A DNA stretch of 64,000 nt from Nymphalis io (taxonomy: Eukaryota > Arthropoda > Insecta > Lepidoptera > Nymphalidae). Under the pieces are notes generated by a model. The model did not search any database and had not been told where the DNA came from. It saw only the letters and a program-made list of their open reading frames with translations. Location: the NCBI RefSeq assembly GCF_905147045.1, contig NC_065913.1, positions 918,001 through 982,000 on the forward strand, read 5' to 3'. Both the position numbers and the translations under genes were made by a program. Positions within the stretch are counted from its first letter, which is position 1. Every line of letters begins with the position of its first letter. This document shows, in pieces, positions 1-11,693 of this stretch.

Positions 1-114
1 AACACGTGGTTGTATTCAGTACGCGTTGTCCAAACAGTTTTGTTAGGCGCGGACACTGTTTATTGTCACCCTAAGGGCAAGCTGGAATACATAGAGCCGT
101 GGTACAAGTTATAA
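1..114 (+). CDS. Terminal coding exon of an unidentified gene (5' part outside window)
   Basis: Frame 1 is open from the first base to a TAA at 112-114 and gives 37 residues ending LEYIEPWYKL. The stretch is richer in G+C than the DNA that follows, and its codons look protein-like (HPKGKLEYIEPW near the end). An AATAAA signal lies at 171-176, 57 bases past the stop, the layout of a last exon with a short 3' UTR. I do not recognise the family. There is no complete domain, no obvious membrane segment and no signal peptide in this fragment. The upstream splice site must lie before the window or inside the first bases. It could instead be a chance open frame at the edge, but the stop plus poly(A) signal argue for a real gene end. 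Confidence 0.55.
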   Translation, partial: NTWLYSVRVVQTVLLGADTVYCHPKGKLEYIEPWYKL

Positions 115-170
115 CCTGACTGATTTAAAACGTCCTCAGGATAAGTACTTTATATGTAACTTTTAACGTA

Positions 171-176
171 AATAAA
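171..176 (+). promoter_or_regulatory. Polyadenylation signal AATAAA
   Basis: Canonical AATAAA hexamer 57 bases downstream of the stop codon at 112-114; likely the cleavage signal of the gene ending there. Confidence 0.5.
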
Positions 177-312
177 TCTACAGGCTAGGTGAAGTGACGA
201 CAGATGCAAAATAGATGGTTAAAAATAAAACCAACGTTTGAGTTCATTGATGTACCTTATATGCCTATGTTCAGCTGTGGATGAAAACATGCTAAAATCA
301 TGATGATGACAC

Positions 313-522
313 ATTAAGACTTAATAACCATTTTTACATTGGCACCACACCAAAATTAGATACGCGGTATGTCCCTTGTGCCTGTAGTTACACTGACTTA
401 CCCACCCTTTAAACCGGAACTAAATAATTTATACCAATTGTTGCTGTATGGTGGTAGAAAGTGTAATGAGTGGGTAGCACGCCTACACAGTTGTGCTTAC
501 ACAAAGTGCTATTACTAGTAAA
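313..522 (-). repeat. Rep-A copy, old
   Basis: Reverse-oriented rep-A with recognisable blocks: TATGTCCCTTGTGCCTGTAG, the ACCCTTTAAACCGGAAC core, ATGAGTGGGTAG and the terminal TACTAGTAAA. The poly(T) end is eroded. Confidence 0.7.
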
Positions 523-965
523 ATTGTTTTTCAATCGAACATTATTATTGAAACTGTTTAAAAAGTCTGTTTCGAAATCCCTGACTGTCAACAATGTGCT
601 ACCAAATAGAGAGAGAGAGAAATGGTTCAGAGGATCCAATAATCCGTTAATCGCTGTACACTTGAGTCGGACTCATGAAACGGACCCTAAATAAATACCT
701 ATCCGCGATACGAATATATAGTTCCGAGATTTACTGAAGAACCATTCACTAGCACGTTTGGGCGTTTCTTTGCATAATCGTATATAATGGTTATATGTTG
801 AATATAATGATATTATATTACAGAGATAGAAATGAATAAATTATAACAAAGTAATTGAAATATAAAAACGTAATCAGTAAAAGTCTCGAGATCACTTCAG
901 CGATGGTATATTCAATTTTAAAACAATTGTTGAAGTTCATATGTATAGCATGTAGTAAGTAACTG
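523..965. other. No gene seen
   Basis: A+T-rich DNA with a short GA run at 607-620. No coding signal and no repeat I can assign. Confidence 0.5.
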
Positions 966-1330
966 ACTGCCTCGTTGATTTAGTGGCTAGATATAAGGCC
1001 GCAGACCCGGTGGTCTTGGGTTCAAATACAAGATCGGGCCAATAAAAGAGTTCTTGATTTTGTCTGTCAAAAATTCTCAATAGCAGCTCGGCGTCTGGAA
1101 GTTGAAAGTGTGTACGCTTCCGTGCCTCTAAAAGCACGTAAAGCCGTTGGTCCTGCGCCTGAACTCTTTCCGGTCATGTCGGATTGCCGTCCCATCGGAT
1201 TATGAGAGTTAGGAAATAGAGAGCCACCTGTGTTTGCGCACACACTTGTGCACTGTAATATGTCCGTGCGGTTGGCTAATCTCTATTTTCGATTGGCCGC
1301 CTTGGCCGAAGTCAGTTTGGAGGATTAATA
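966..1330 (+). repeat. SINE-D copy, nearly complete
   Basis: tRNA-like head with a box A-like stretch (TAGTGGCTAGATATAAGG) and a box B-like GGTTCAAATAC near 1018. A body follows with TGGAAGTTGAAAGTGTGTACG, CCGTCCCATCGGATTATGAG and CACCTGTGTTTGCGCACACAC, then the GATTGGCCGCCTTGGCCGAA tail. This is the fullest SINE-D in the window and serves as its reference. Confidence 0.8.
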
Positions 1331-1867
1331 TGAACTAAGTATGTAGCAGTATTTTTGCTATTTATAAGAAAAAGAAATACAGGGATGAGACATATGTCGA
1401 TTTGTATTGGACACACACACTTACACGGACAGAATATAACAGAATATTTAAGCATTCATTAATAATTCAAATTTAAGCATTATACAGTTAAATTGATGTT
1501 AATTTATCCACACAATCGATGTTATTAATAGCGAGTTAATCGGTTCGATTGTTATTGACCGTTATTCTTTGGTCATTAAAAAATTAAAACGAATATAAAT
1601 TGGAAAAAATACTCAACAAAATTATAAGATGCCTCTGAAAGACATCTAGGCAATCAACTGTGGATAACGCGCTTTTAATATAATTGTTTAAGCTCGTATT
1701 GTAAATAATATGACGTTATTATTTTATTCATTTAAATTTCGACAAAGCAAATAGTGGCATTGAGAGCACCGAACCGTTACAAGTACTTACCGAAACACGT
1801 TCGAAACACTCGCAAAGAAAACAACATTACGCGATAATTAAAATTTACCCAACAATGGGATGATTTG
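1331..1867. other. No gene seen
   Basis: A+T-rich, many short stops in all frames, no assignable repeat. Confidence 0.5.
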
Positions 1868-2150
1868 GTCAAACATGTGCTGGCTCGCCTGGGTAGGTAC
1901 CACCCACTCATCAGATATTCTACCGCAAAACAGTAATACTTGGTATTGTTGTGTTCCGGTTTGAAGTGTGAGTGAGCCAGTGTAATTACAGGCACAAGGG
2001 ACATAAAATCTTAGGTCCCAAGGTTGGTGGCGCATTGACTATTTAAGCGATGGTTAACATTTCCTACAATGCCAATGTCTATGGGCGTTGGTGACCACTT
2101 ACCATCAGGTGGCTCATATGCTCGTCCGCCTTCCTACTTTATAAAAAAAA
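1868..2150 (+). repeat. Rep-A copy, nearly complete
   Basis: Runs from GCTCGCCTGGGTAGGTACC through TGTTCCGGTTTGAAGTGTGA to CGTCCGCCTTCCTACTTTAT and an A9 tail. Carries the older-type ATGTCTATGGGCGTTGG block. Confidence 0.9.
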
Positions 2151-2659
2151 ACGTGTATACATTCAAAACAGGTTTAATACATTCATTACATTTGAACTTG
2201 TATAACTTATTACAATATATTATATTTAAGTTAATGTGATTGAAAACGCACGTTTTACCACGTAACGTAATGTGATTTACAAAGTATATTTTTCTCATAA
2301 AATGAAGCAATGGCTTGACCTTTGAAAACAACTTTTAGGTAAATACGTGACAAGTATGAATTAACTCTTGATGTGGTAAATTTTTTAAAGTAAATATTAC
2401 TTAAAGGACCATTGAAGTATGGACGTGAACGAAATATTATAAAAATATAAGATAAGTTTTAGTTGGAAAAAGGTTACAAAAACATCTTAGTATATAACAA
2501 TATATTAAAAAAAATATATAGTTACCTACACATATGTGGACTATTATATGTTCATCGTAGTTATATCCAATTAGAATCGAAGGCCAGAATATTATCATTA
2601 AACAAAATTAAATGCAAATCGTGTGTTTGTTTTTTTATTGTATTAGATAGGTAGAATGA
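2151..2659. other. No gene seen
   Basis: Very A+T-rich spacer without assignable features. Confidence 0.5.
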
Positions 2660-2862
2660 TACATGGGCCGACTGATTTTCAACCAACCAGACAGCCATTA
2701 AAAGAAATATTAGCGATCACCTACATCGCAAATTCACCACCAACCTTGGGAACTTTGAGATGTTATGTCACTCGCCCTTCAAACATAGTAAGTATTGTTG
2801 TTTTGTGTGAGAATATTTGATGAGTGGCTGATACCCAAAAGGCTTTGCACAAACCAAGTAAG
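2660..2862 (-). repeat. Rep-A copy, internally deleted
   Basis: Reverse copy with ACCAACCTTGGGAACTTTGA and TTTGATGAGTGGCTGATACC; the central block between TTATGTC and CTCGCCCTTC is missing. Confidence 0.7.
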
Positions 2863-3184
2863 TGTTTATGTAAGGAGCAATCCATAAAATCATCGATATT
2901 ATACCCTCATAAGAAACGGTATGTATTTTCCTATCAAAAACAAAAATGTGTATAAAAATATTCAGTCAATTGCTAACGAGACTTAAACGCGGCCAAAATA
3001 TCAAATATAGTAAATTTATTGCAGCCTTAATCAGTGAAGTGTGCCATTTGACCCAATAAATTCATATACTAAGGATTTCGGCCAGACACAACCTATATAA
3101 AGAACAGCTTTATTACCACCATATAAATATATTCACACTTAGGTATATAAAAATTCAGCCGTGACGCTATGCTTACTATTATAT

Positions 3185-3420
3185 GACCGCCTCGTTGGGC
3201 TTGTGGCTAGATACAAGGCTGAGGTCCTGGGTTCAAAGTTCAGGTTGGGCCGATAAAAATGATTGGGTTTTTCTGCCTGGAAGTTGGAATTGTGTGCACT
3301 CCCGTGACTCTTTCCTGCGCTTGATCTATTTTAAATCGTGTTGGATTTGCCTTCCCATCGCATTATGAGAGTGAGAAAATAGAGAGTGCACCTGTGTTTG
3401 CGCACACACTTGTGTATTAA
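3185..3420 (+). repeat. SINE-D copy, internally deleted
   Basis: Head GCCTCGTTGGGCTTGTGGCT, box B-like GGTTCAAAGTT, then a shortened body (GGAAGTTGGAATTGTGTGCA) and the CACCTGTGTTTGCGCACACA block. The final GGCCGAAATCGG end is absent. Confidence 0.75.
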
Positions 3421-3497
3421 AAGGATACACGACAGTGGGTTATTCACGGGCTGTTACTTTGCAAAAGGAATCACCTTGCTTTACTAGTATTCCTATA

Positions 3498-3580
3498 TAC
3501 CCCTCCTATTAAGCCTACCGTAAGTGAGTTATTAGTGTGGATGACAATAGCCCAAGGGGTAAGATCAAAATACTCTTTAC
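3498..3580 (+). repeat. Rep-E fragment
   Basis: Shares ATGACAATAGCCCAAGGGGT with 10517-10536, and CCCCTCCTATTAAGCCTACC resembles 40790-40806. A low-copy dispersed repeat of unknown class. Confidence 0.4.
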
Positions 3581-3599
3581 ATTGCTACTTGGCCCATAA

Positions 3600-4285
3600 A
3601 TTGACGTTATATTGCATGTAAAAAAAATCTCAACAAATTGGCTACTGAGATTAGCGCGTTCAAACAAACTCTTACCATACCATGTATTAGTAAACAAATA
3701 TTTAACTATTAAATATTAACGTGACGTTATTAAATAAGGTCATTTTAATAAAATGAAGGAGCGGGACGTGAGCTGTGGTTCAACAGGATAAGCATATAAA
3801 CATATTAATACCCCAACAGAGTTAGGACCGGAAGGACATAAAAAATAAACGTGACTACGGCGCCACAGAGTAATGTATGAACAGGTCATTTTTAAATATA
3901 TTTTGGTAAGTATTTTAATTGCGTCGAATTCTTTATTTGCGGTTTTTCTGGGTGCTCTCGAATTTTTCTTCACGTTTGTTTGAACAGTTGGTTAAGTGAG
4001 GGTCATTTTTAATTTACAACGCTGTGGCTTCAAATTAAATGTAATCTCATTCGTTTTTCTTGCATTTGAAAGTAATTTTATTTCCAACGAGCTTTAAAAG
4101 GTATTTTTGTTCGTGTTGAACATTATTTTTTTATATTTTTTTAACGTACTCAGTACTTAATTAAATTTTTATTATATTTTGTTTATTAGCAGTTTCACAA
4201 GTTTTATTCCGACTAGTTCGAAGAAGTTTGTTTTATATATTATACAAATAAATATTCTTATTTATAAATATATAAAAATGAATGT
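3600..4285. other. No gene seen
   Basis: Non-repeat A+T-rich DNA. A reverse-strand open frame at 3740-3973 has no recognisable motif and is of chance length. Confidence 0.4.
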
Positions 4286-4548
4286 TGGTTCCACCCACCC
4301 ACTCATCAGATATTCTGCCGCAAAATAGCAATACTTGATATTGTTGTGTTCCGGTTTGAAGGGTGAGTGAGCCAGTGTAATTACAGGCACAAGGGACATA
4401 AAATCTTAGTTCCCAAGGTTGGTGGCGCATTGGATATGTAAGCGATGGTTGACATTTCTTACAATGCCAATGTCTAAGAGCGTTGGTGACCACTTACCAT
4501 CAGGTGGCCCATATGCTCGTCCGCCTTCCTATTCTATCCTATTCTATG
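4286..4548 (+). repeat. Rep-A copy, young subfamily, 5'-truncated
   Basis: Carries the diagnostic set ATAAAATCTTAG, GATATGTAAGCG, TTGACATTTCTT and GTCTAAGAGCGTTGG. It ends in a duplicated TTCTATCCTATTCTATGG instead of poly(A). Confidence 0.9.
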
Positions 4549-4931
4549 GTATAACTGTTTGAAATAAAAAAAATATTACAATTGGTATGTACACGACAAA
4601 GTCTTGTTGTTATATTTTTTAGGTTCGTACATAATTGATAGAATAGGTAGAAACTGCCATCGTACCAAGTTTCATCAACATAAAGATTAACAAGCAAAAG
4701 ATTTTGAAACGGTTTAATATGATACATTGACATGTTCAAAAAAACTTTTTTTAGTGATGTCAAGTCTGGTTCAAACCTACTCTCTGCATATCTAAGGGAC
4801 ATATCTTAAGATGTAACTCACTTTGATAAGGATTTATGCGTTACCTTTTATCTCATACAGTACATATGTACGAAATGTTTTTGAAATATGTCAAATAAGA
4901 CCTTATCATTTTGAAAATGAAAATTAAATAT

Positions 4932-5059
4932 ATTCCAATATATTAACTGTGAAACTGCCTGTTTGTTACACTTTCACTACTAGAACACTAAACCGTTTTT
5001 GATGAAATTTGGTATAAAGCAAACTTGAGTCCCGCGAAAGGATATATATATATATATAT
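4932..5059 (+). repeat. Rep-F, left part (interrupted by rep-A)
   Basis: GTTTGTTACACTTTCACTAC, AACCGTTTTTGATGAAATTT and GGTATAAAGC match other rep-F copies. A (TA)n run follows, then a rep-A insertion. The right end of the same copy resumes after the insertion. Confidence 0.6.
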
Positions 5060-5335
5060 CTTTTCTAGAATAGGAAGTGATGGTATGTGATCACCAACGC
5101 CCATAGACATTGGCATTGTAAGAAATGTTAACTATCGCTTACATCACCAATGCGCCACTAACCTTGGGAACTAAGATGTTATATCCCGTGTGCATGTAAT
5201 TACACTGGCTCACTCACCCTTCAAACCGGAACACAACAATACCAAGTACTGCTGTTTTGCGGTAGAATATCTGATAAGTGGGTGGTACCTACCCAGACGA
5301 GCTTGCACGTGTTTGTTTGCTCTACCACCAGTATA
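5060..5335 (-). repeat. Rep-A copy inserted into rep-F
   Basis: Reverse copy from CTAGAATAGGAAG to CTCTACCACCAGT; carries the older CCCATAGACATTGGCATTG block. Placed between the two halves of a rep-F element. Confidence 0.85.
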
Positions 5336-5390
5336 AACGCTTTCATAACTACCCCTGACATCTGACATGCGGCTAAAGCCGCGGGCAAAA
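5336..5390 (+). repeat. Rep-F, right end
   Basis: Ends GCGGCTAAAGCCGCGGGCAA, the typical rep-F terminus, immediately after the rep-A insertion. Confidence 0.55.
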
Positions 5391-5755
5391 AATATATATA
5401 ATTAAAAAAAATTACTTGATAAAAGAAAAGTAATAAGCCGTTGTTCTGATAATATGTGTCGAAAATATTTCTGAAATTTATATCCTAAGTTGCTTAAGTA
5501 TGTGTGACAGCAGATTCTATTATTTTAGTTCTTCCACGTTTTTCAAGAATAACCGAACATAAAATTCACACCGTTTAAAAGTAACTGGTGTAATCCAGTA
5601 AAAAGCAGATCCGAGTATACTCGAACTGGAACTTAAGAATAAGCCCGTAAATCAAATATTATCAGAATTGATGATAATGCAGAAACGAAACCGAATCGAG
5701 TACTTCTCCAATTTACAATCGAAGAACAAAAAGCGATTCTAATTGGCACAATGAA

Positions 5756-6178
5756 ATGGTACATAGAAATAGGATCCGAATAAAAAGTGCAATCGAATTT
5801 CCAACGTCAATTAGCATAAAATCGATACATCAAGTAATTGGCGATATAGCAGAATCTATTACTATTGTTAGAGAGGATACTAATTCAGGCTTTTACGGTT
5901 TTTTTAATCGTTTTGCATTCACGATTCGAGTACGATGCTCTAACGTGGAAAATCGAAGAGATTTATCGGGCATTTTGAATGCTCTGTTTGGGAAGTCTCC
6001 AATCAGCCTGATAAATCTTTTGTCATTTTTACTGAAAGTGCCGAATGAATTATTCAAATCATTTATGGAAAATTTGGTTATAATATTACATCGTTGCGAT
6101 ATGATTGGTTGCCATCAAATAATATTATTGTTATCGACATATTTCCTTCCCTATCTCCCTGAATTATGCGTTCATTAA
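5756..6178 (+). other. Unidentified 140-codon open frame
   Basis: An ATG-to-TAA frame of 140 codons, long for this A+T-rich DNA and outside any repeat I can name. The product would be rich in Ile, Ser and Leu, with a moderately hydrophobic middle (SLINLLSFLLKVPNELFKSF). I recognise no domain, signal peptide or catalytic motif. The opposite strand also has long open stretches (for example DKSLRFSTLEHRTRIVNAKR), so this may be the remnant of an old mobile element read from either side. No splice signals or poly(A) context frame it convincingly. A chance open frame is the default explanation. Confidence 0.2.
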
Positions 6179-6424
6179 TATGATATTTGCTTTGAAGACT
6201 GATTTCGAATCAAATTAGTTGCTTGGCTGGAAGACAAAACAAAATTGGTACTTACGTTCCATAATAATAAAAGATATATTTTTCTTACGAGTAATTTTTA
6301 TATTTGGCCAAGCCATTCGATGGTGCCATCACATCCAGCGTCACGGGTGATATTGTAGAATATATAGATAAGTACACTATGTATGTTTTCACACTCAGAC
6401 TGCAAAGACGGCAATTTCATATGA

Positions 6425-6465
6425 CATGGGAGATTAGGCGCAGGACCAACGGTTTTAAGGCCTTT
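6425..6465 (-). repeat. SINE-D fragment
   Basis: GGCGCAGGACCAACGGTTTT is the reverse complement of the AAAGCCGTTGGTCCTGCGCC block of SINE-D. Confidence 0.5.
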
Positions 6466-6703
6466 CCGAGGTTACGCAACAAGCACATCACTAAATTCGG
6501 ACTGTTACAGAGAATTTATTAATAGAAAAACACAATAATTGCTTATTGACCCTTGAGCTACTAGATCAACGAAGTCACATATTTACACTTACGTTAAAAA
6601 AGCAAAGCGCACACTTAAATAATAATATATTTAACCTAACAAACATACTTTGGCATTTATAATGACTTCATATATAAGTCAATATGTATAATGTAAGACA
6701 TGC

Positions 6704-6905
6704 AAACCCATCTAAGTAAGTACCACCGACTCATCATCTACCGCCAAACAACACTTAGTATTGTTCTGTTTCGGTTTGAACGATGAGTGAGCTAGTACTA
6801 CAGGGACAAGGGACATAACATCATCCAAAGATTGGTAGCGCATTGGCGATGGCGCCAATGTATACGGTTAGTGGTGCCTTATATAGTCCTTTGCCTGCCT
6901 TTTTT
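6704..6905 (+). repeat. Rep-A copy, old and deleted
   Basis: AAGTACCACCGACTCATCAT, TTCGGTTTGAACGATGAGTG and GGGACAAGGGACATAACATC identify it. It lies head-to-tail with the next copy. Confidence 0.7.
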
Positions 6906-6956
6906 TTCATCAAAAAATAATTTTATAACGTTAAAAAACATTCGTGTATACAAGAC

Positions 6957-7257
6957 TTTTACTGGTGGTAGGGCTTTGTGCAAGCTCGTCTGGGTAGGTA
7001 CCACCCACTCATCAGATATTCTACCGCAAAACAGCAATACTTGATATTGTTGTGTTCCGGTTTGAAGGGTGAGTGAGCCAGTGTAATTACAGGCACAAGG
7101 GACATAAAATCTTAGTTCCCAAGGTTGGTGGCGCATTGGATATGTAAGCGATGGTTGACATTTCTTACAATGCTAATGTCTAAGAGCGTTGGTGACCACT
7201 TACCATCAGGTGGCCCATATGCTCGTCCGCCTTCCTATTCTATAAAAAAAAAAAAAA
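6957..7257 (+). repeat. Rep-A copy, full length, young subfamily
   Basis: Complete from TTTTACTGGTGGTAGGGC to TTCCTATTCTAT plus a 14-base A run. All four young-subfamily diagnostics are present; it can serve as the rep-A reference. Confidence 0.95.
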
Positions 7258-9080
7258 GAACTCCAATGCTCTGGCGAACGTAATAGGTACCGACAGCAAC
7301 CACTTAAATAATTTGTGAATGAATACAGAAATACTTGCACAACAATACACAGTAGAGGTTATTTAGTTAAAGTATACATAAATACTATACAAGTAGGTGT
7401 GTTGTTGTATACATTGTTGAAGTGTTGCGAACTATTTAGTTTAGACCGGTATTAACGAGCTCAGACTTGTTTTGAAAGTTGTATAACACTAATGATGCAC
7501 TTTGGAAGTACGCGCTCTTAAACTAGCCTCAAGGAACTGAAATTTAATTATGAAGCTACCAATGTCATACTTTAATATATAAAGACATATTTAGTTAAGA
7601 CGAAGTGGCATTTGCTGCTAATGGCTTGAAGCTTGAATAGTTCAACGGTATGAATATTACCAGTCGACTAGGAATGAATGTCGTGAATTCCATTATAAGA
7701 TTTTGGTGTTTTTTGTACTTCTTAGTAATAAATACATCAGTAGAAGTAAAAAATTTATTATTTGTTAATTTTAATATATTTAATATAATAACTTATGAAC
7801 TTTTAAATATACTTAAAACAAAATATCATATATTGTTAATTCGATGACAATCGTTCGATTCTCCTTTTTTATATATGGGAAAAAAGTATTTTTTTTTAAC
7901 TTTTTTACCAAACAATACCAATGAAGTTCTAAAACCTATTTTATATTTTTATTAAATCGCATACAATATAGAAACATGTAATTATTAAATATATTAAGTG
8001 AAGTACATAAAAAAGTATTTCTAACATTACAGAAGTATTTTGTTTATTTGGAGGGAGTAAAAATAATCTTAGTAATATTAATTTTCCTTGACAACAGGTA
8101 TTACTAGAATTGAAATATTTTGTTTTTGCTTAAAAGTGCCTATCAGTCGTGAACGTCACGTAATTTTTTTATTTACAATTAAATCTCAATTATTAATCTC
8201 CAATATAACTTGAATGGACTAAGCCAGCACTAGCTCATTCTGTTTTAGTTTCGATATCCCTTCGATATTATTAATACTCTTGTACAAAGTTTAGAATTTC
8301 TGTACTAGTTTACTCAGTGTTCGCCACGAAAATACCCAGATCCGCAATTTTCTCGACAACTAATTAAATAGAATTTGACTGTATCGCCTTAAATATGTAA
8401 GCTGTTAACAACCAAAATGTTATGAACTTAAGATACATATTTGTTTGTTATATGTTGGGTATAATGAATTTATAATTGTTAAATATTACCGTCTAAATTT
8501 GGACCAGTAAATTGTATAAGTAGTAGATAGTAGTGTTTATTTTATTTTTTTTGTAATTTTGTACATGAGTCTTGTTACTTACATAAATAAATTATTATTA
8601 TTATTATTAAATGTCAATGTTTAATATATATTTCTTAATTTGTTTCAGGTAATTAAAATGGATCATTTTTATTTCAAATCATAAGCAAAGGTTGGCAATA
8701 TAAATGATACCTCTCAACGGTTTTTGGTTTAGCGAGCTAGTTCAGCTACAGATCTTAACGTTTCAGCTTCGAAACCTGCATACGACAATTGACAGGTTCT
8801 TATACTGAGACATTTTTAGTAATTTGAAGAAGTTAGATATACATACATATAGTATGTTTTGAATTATTTTTTATTCTCGTTAATGATTATACATTATTGT
8901 ATACCAAAAATATATAATACAAGGAATGCTTGGGACTAAAAAAATAAGAATTCAGAGGTAATACTTGAGAATCGTTTCCTCAAGATCTTTATAGAAGATC
9001 TTTATCATCTTCGGATTCATCAGCTCCATATAGCAAGTAAGATTAAGCACATTTTGGATTTTACCATCATTACAGTCACA
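7258..9080. other. Long A+T-rich stretch without a gene
   Basis: About 1.8 kb with no assignable repeat or coding signal apart from an (ATT)n run near 8588-8610. A 65-codon frame at 7650-7847 is low-complexity and not convincing. Likely intronic or intergenic. Confidence 0.5.
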
Positions 9081-9082
9081 GG

Positions 9083-9190
9083 ATGATGGTTCAGTAGATA
9101 GAACACGTGGATATTAATTACGGTGGTGGATTCCAATCTCAATCGAAGATGCTTTAAATCCTGGCCAGGACCACTTATTACTGTGCTTAA
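9083..9190 (+). repeat. SINE-C fragment, very old
   Basis: ATGGTTCAGTAGATAGAACA looks like the SINE-C head and CTGGCCAGGACCACTTATTA resembles the region after box B. Weak match. Confidence 0.3.
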
Positions 9191-10473
9191 ATGGTAGTTA
9201 GGCATATGTCGCGAGAAAACCTACTCTTGATACGATTCTGCCTTTTACATTCATAGGGCAGTGACGTGATGGAGAAAGCTCTAGACTTTTTAAATAGAAA
9301 ACATTTGCCAATATGTATTCAAACTATTAGTGTCTGTTAACCAACTCGCTGATCCTACCAACTATCCCTATTCAATTATACAAAGCCTCATAACTAAGTA
9401 AATCTTAGAGGATTAAACGAAAAAACTTAGTACAAACTAATTAACAGTTAAACCCGGCTTTGTCTGATAAGAATGAGGAGTCCTCGAAGTTTGAATTCGT
9501 TTTGATAACAAATTAAATATGATTCTTGACTCTGAAAATTAATACTTTTATTTAATTTTCTGTACACTTCACTACCAACTTTCTTTTATTTCTCTTATTT
9601 TTATTATTTTTATAAACTATAGTTATTTATTTTAAGCGATGTTTAATAATGTTTTTCATATATACTATAACTAAAAATAAAATAAAAAACAAAATAAGCA
9701 TTACAAAATTATCGAAAAAAACAACGCCGTCGTTTCTCTTATTTCTTAAATAAAAAAGTATCATGAGTTTTAAACTTAGTTATTCGTGAATAATAATTGG
9801 TCTGCCGAATTTTATTATAGGATCAGCCGACGGCACATTAGCTTGTCTGTCTTCTTAACCCACATCTGCCTATGGGATCATTTTCGCCCACCCAAATAAT
9901 AATACAAATATAATAAAAATACTTTTACAATTCAAAACTACTGATTACTTTATAATAATAGAGCTTTACAAGGGGATGGTCTTTAATAAATAACATATGT
10001 CATTATTATAAAAATCAATGTTCAAAAACTGTCTGGGCACGTATGGATTGAAATAAGTTAAATAAGTTAAAGACAAAATCACACGCTTATGGACACTTTA
10101 GGAACACTTAGACTTTATAATTGTTAAAATGCTTCAATAAAGTACAAGAATAAATTAAATCAATGCAATTTTAATCTCCAATCAACAGTAATTATTGTGG
10201 AGAGAGAGAATGAGAGCGTTTAAGTGATTCCAAATAAAGTAAAAGAAAACTTGGAATCCAAAAGTTTTCCCCACTTAAAATACGCGTCGTCTGAATATTA
10301 TTTAGCCGTTGTCACCCCCATTACAACGTACTGCAATTTTACTGTACTGGTTTATATATTTTTATATAAAAAAAGTTAAAACGGCCTCTGTATCTTTAAT
10401 TTCTTGTACACTAACTCAATATTTTTTTCCATAGGATAATATTATTTATTAAGCTATTACTAATAGGCTTGTT
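9191..10473. other. No gene seen
   Basis: A+T-rich, poly(A)/poly(T)-rich spacer with a GA-rich patch at 10201-10217; no coding or repeat assignment. Confidence 0.5.
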
Positions 10474-10546
10474 TACACCTCCATTTAAGCAAGTAACTTT
10501 CGTTAGGGGTCGCTATGACAATAGCTCAAGGGGTCAGGAACGAACC
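10474..10546 (+). repeat. Rep-E fragment
   Basis: CTCCATTTAAGCAAGTAACT followed by ATGACAATAGCTCAAGGGGT, matching 3498-3580 in order. Confidence 0.4.
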
Positions 10547-10547
10547 T

Positions 10548-10991
10548 AAACATTAAACGTAAAAACATTAATATTTTTGGATAAAAATTAATTAAGGACA
10601 ATCCAAAGAATACTAAACAAGATCAGTCCTTTGAGAAAGCAAGTTGAAAATGTAATGTTACACATCGGTGTAAATGAATCCGACAAAGACACAATGCATA
10701 AAGAAGGCGAAACTTGGCATCGCGTTATAACTTCTTGATTTTTTTTTCACTTCGTTGGTATTTTAAGTTAAACATTAAACGTAAAAACATTAATATTTTT
10801 GGATAAAAATTAATTAAGGACAATCCAAAGAATACTAAACAAGATCAGTCCTTTGAGAAAGCAAGTTGAAAATGTAATGTTACACATCGGTGTAAATGAA
10901 TCCGACAAAGACACAATGCATAAAGAAGGCGAAACTTGGCATCGCGTTATAACTTCTTGATTTTTTTTTCACTTCGTTGGTATTTTAAGTT
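10548..10991. repeat. Perfect tandem duplication, two 222-bp units
   Basis: The unit starting near AAACATTAAACGT and ending TATTTTAAGTT occurs twice head-to-tail with a period of exactly 222 bases. By reading, the units are identical, including a 9-base T run. The unit itself matches none of the named repeat families and is A+T-rich with no clear coding frame. Identity implies a very recent duplication or an assembly duplication. Confidence 0.95.
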
Positions 10992-11402
10992 TCACCAAAG
11001 CATTGTTGTTCGTAAGAATCGAGTTAGCACTTTACGCTTGAAGATATTTAAAGATAAAAACTGTGTTAAGTTTGTATGATTTATGAAGGAATGTAATATA
11101 AATAAAATAAAATAAACTAAAAAAGCGATTTATATAAGAAAATTTGCTGTATGATTTAAAAGTACAATCGAAATGTGACTAATAATAAAAAATAAATAAA
11201 GTAAGACTTCAATGGAGTTACGGAGCCAATCCCACCACACTGCTGCAATAAGAAAAACAAGGTCGTGTTGAAATTTCATTCGGCACAGGAGTCTCATTAC
11301 AAGTTTTCCTTCAAAAAGATGCACATGAACCACTTGCTCGGTTTAAAACCCGTCACTGTGCTGTGATAAAATCATTCAAATATCATAATGTAATAAAGTA
11401 GC

Positions 11403-11611
11403 AGCCTATAAATGTCCCACGTCTATGTAATGTACCACTCCTCAAATGGTTGGCTACACTGCGGTAGAATTTCAGTGATATTATTTTCAACGCCGAGCAC
11501 GAGATGAATTAAAAACACAAATTAAGCACTTGGAAATAAAGTAGTGCTTGCTTGGGTTCGAAAACGCGATCGTGGTTAAGATTCACGCATTCCAATCACT
11601 GAACCATCTCA
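11403..11611 (-). repeat. SINE-C copy, diverged
   Basis: Reverse SINE-C: AATTTCAGTGATATTATTTT, GCCGAGCACGAGATGAATTA, box B reversed in TTGGGTTCGAAAACG, and the head ending AACCATCTC. Confidence 0.7.
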
Positions 11612-11693
11612 AAATCTAAATGTGCTTTAGTTTATTTAATTTAAGCCCTTAAAAGCAGTTTCGAAATATCATTTTATTTATTTTTATTATATA

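Noticed and set aside
5756..6178. Transposase (DDE type) on either strand
   Set aside because: I looked for DDE-type spacing and known transposase signatures and could not place them; left as unidentified.
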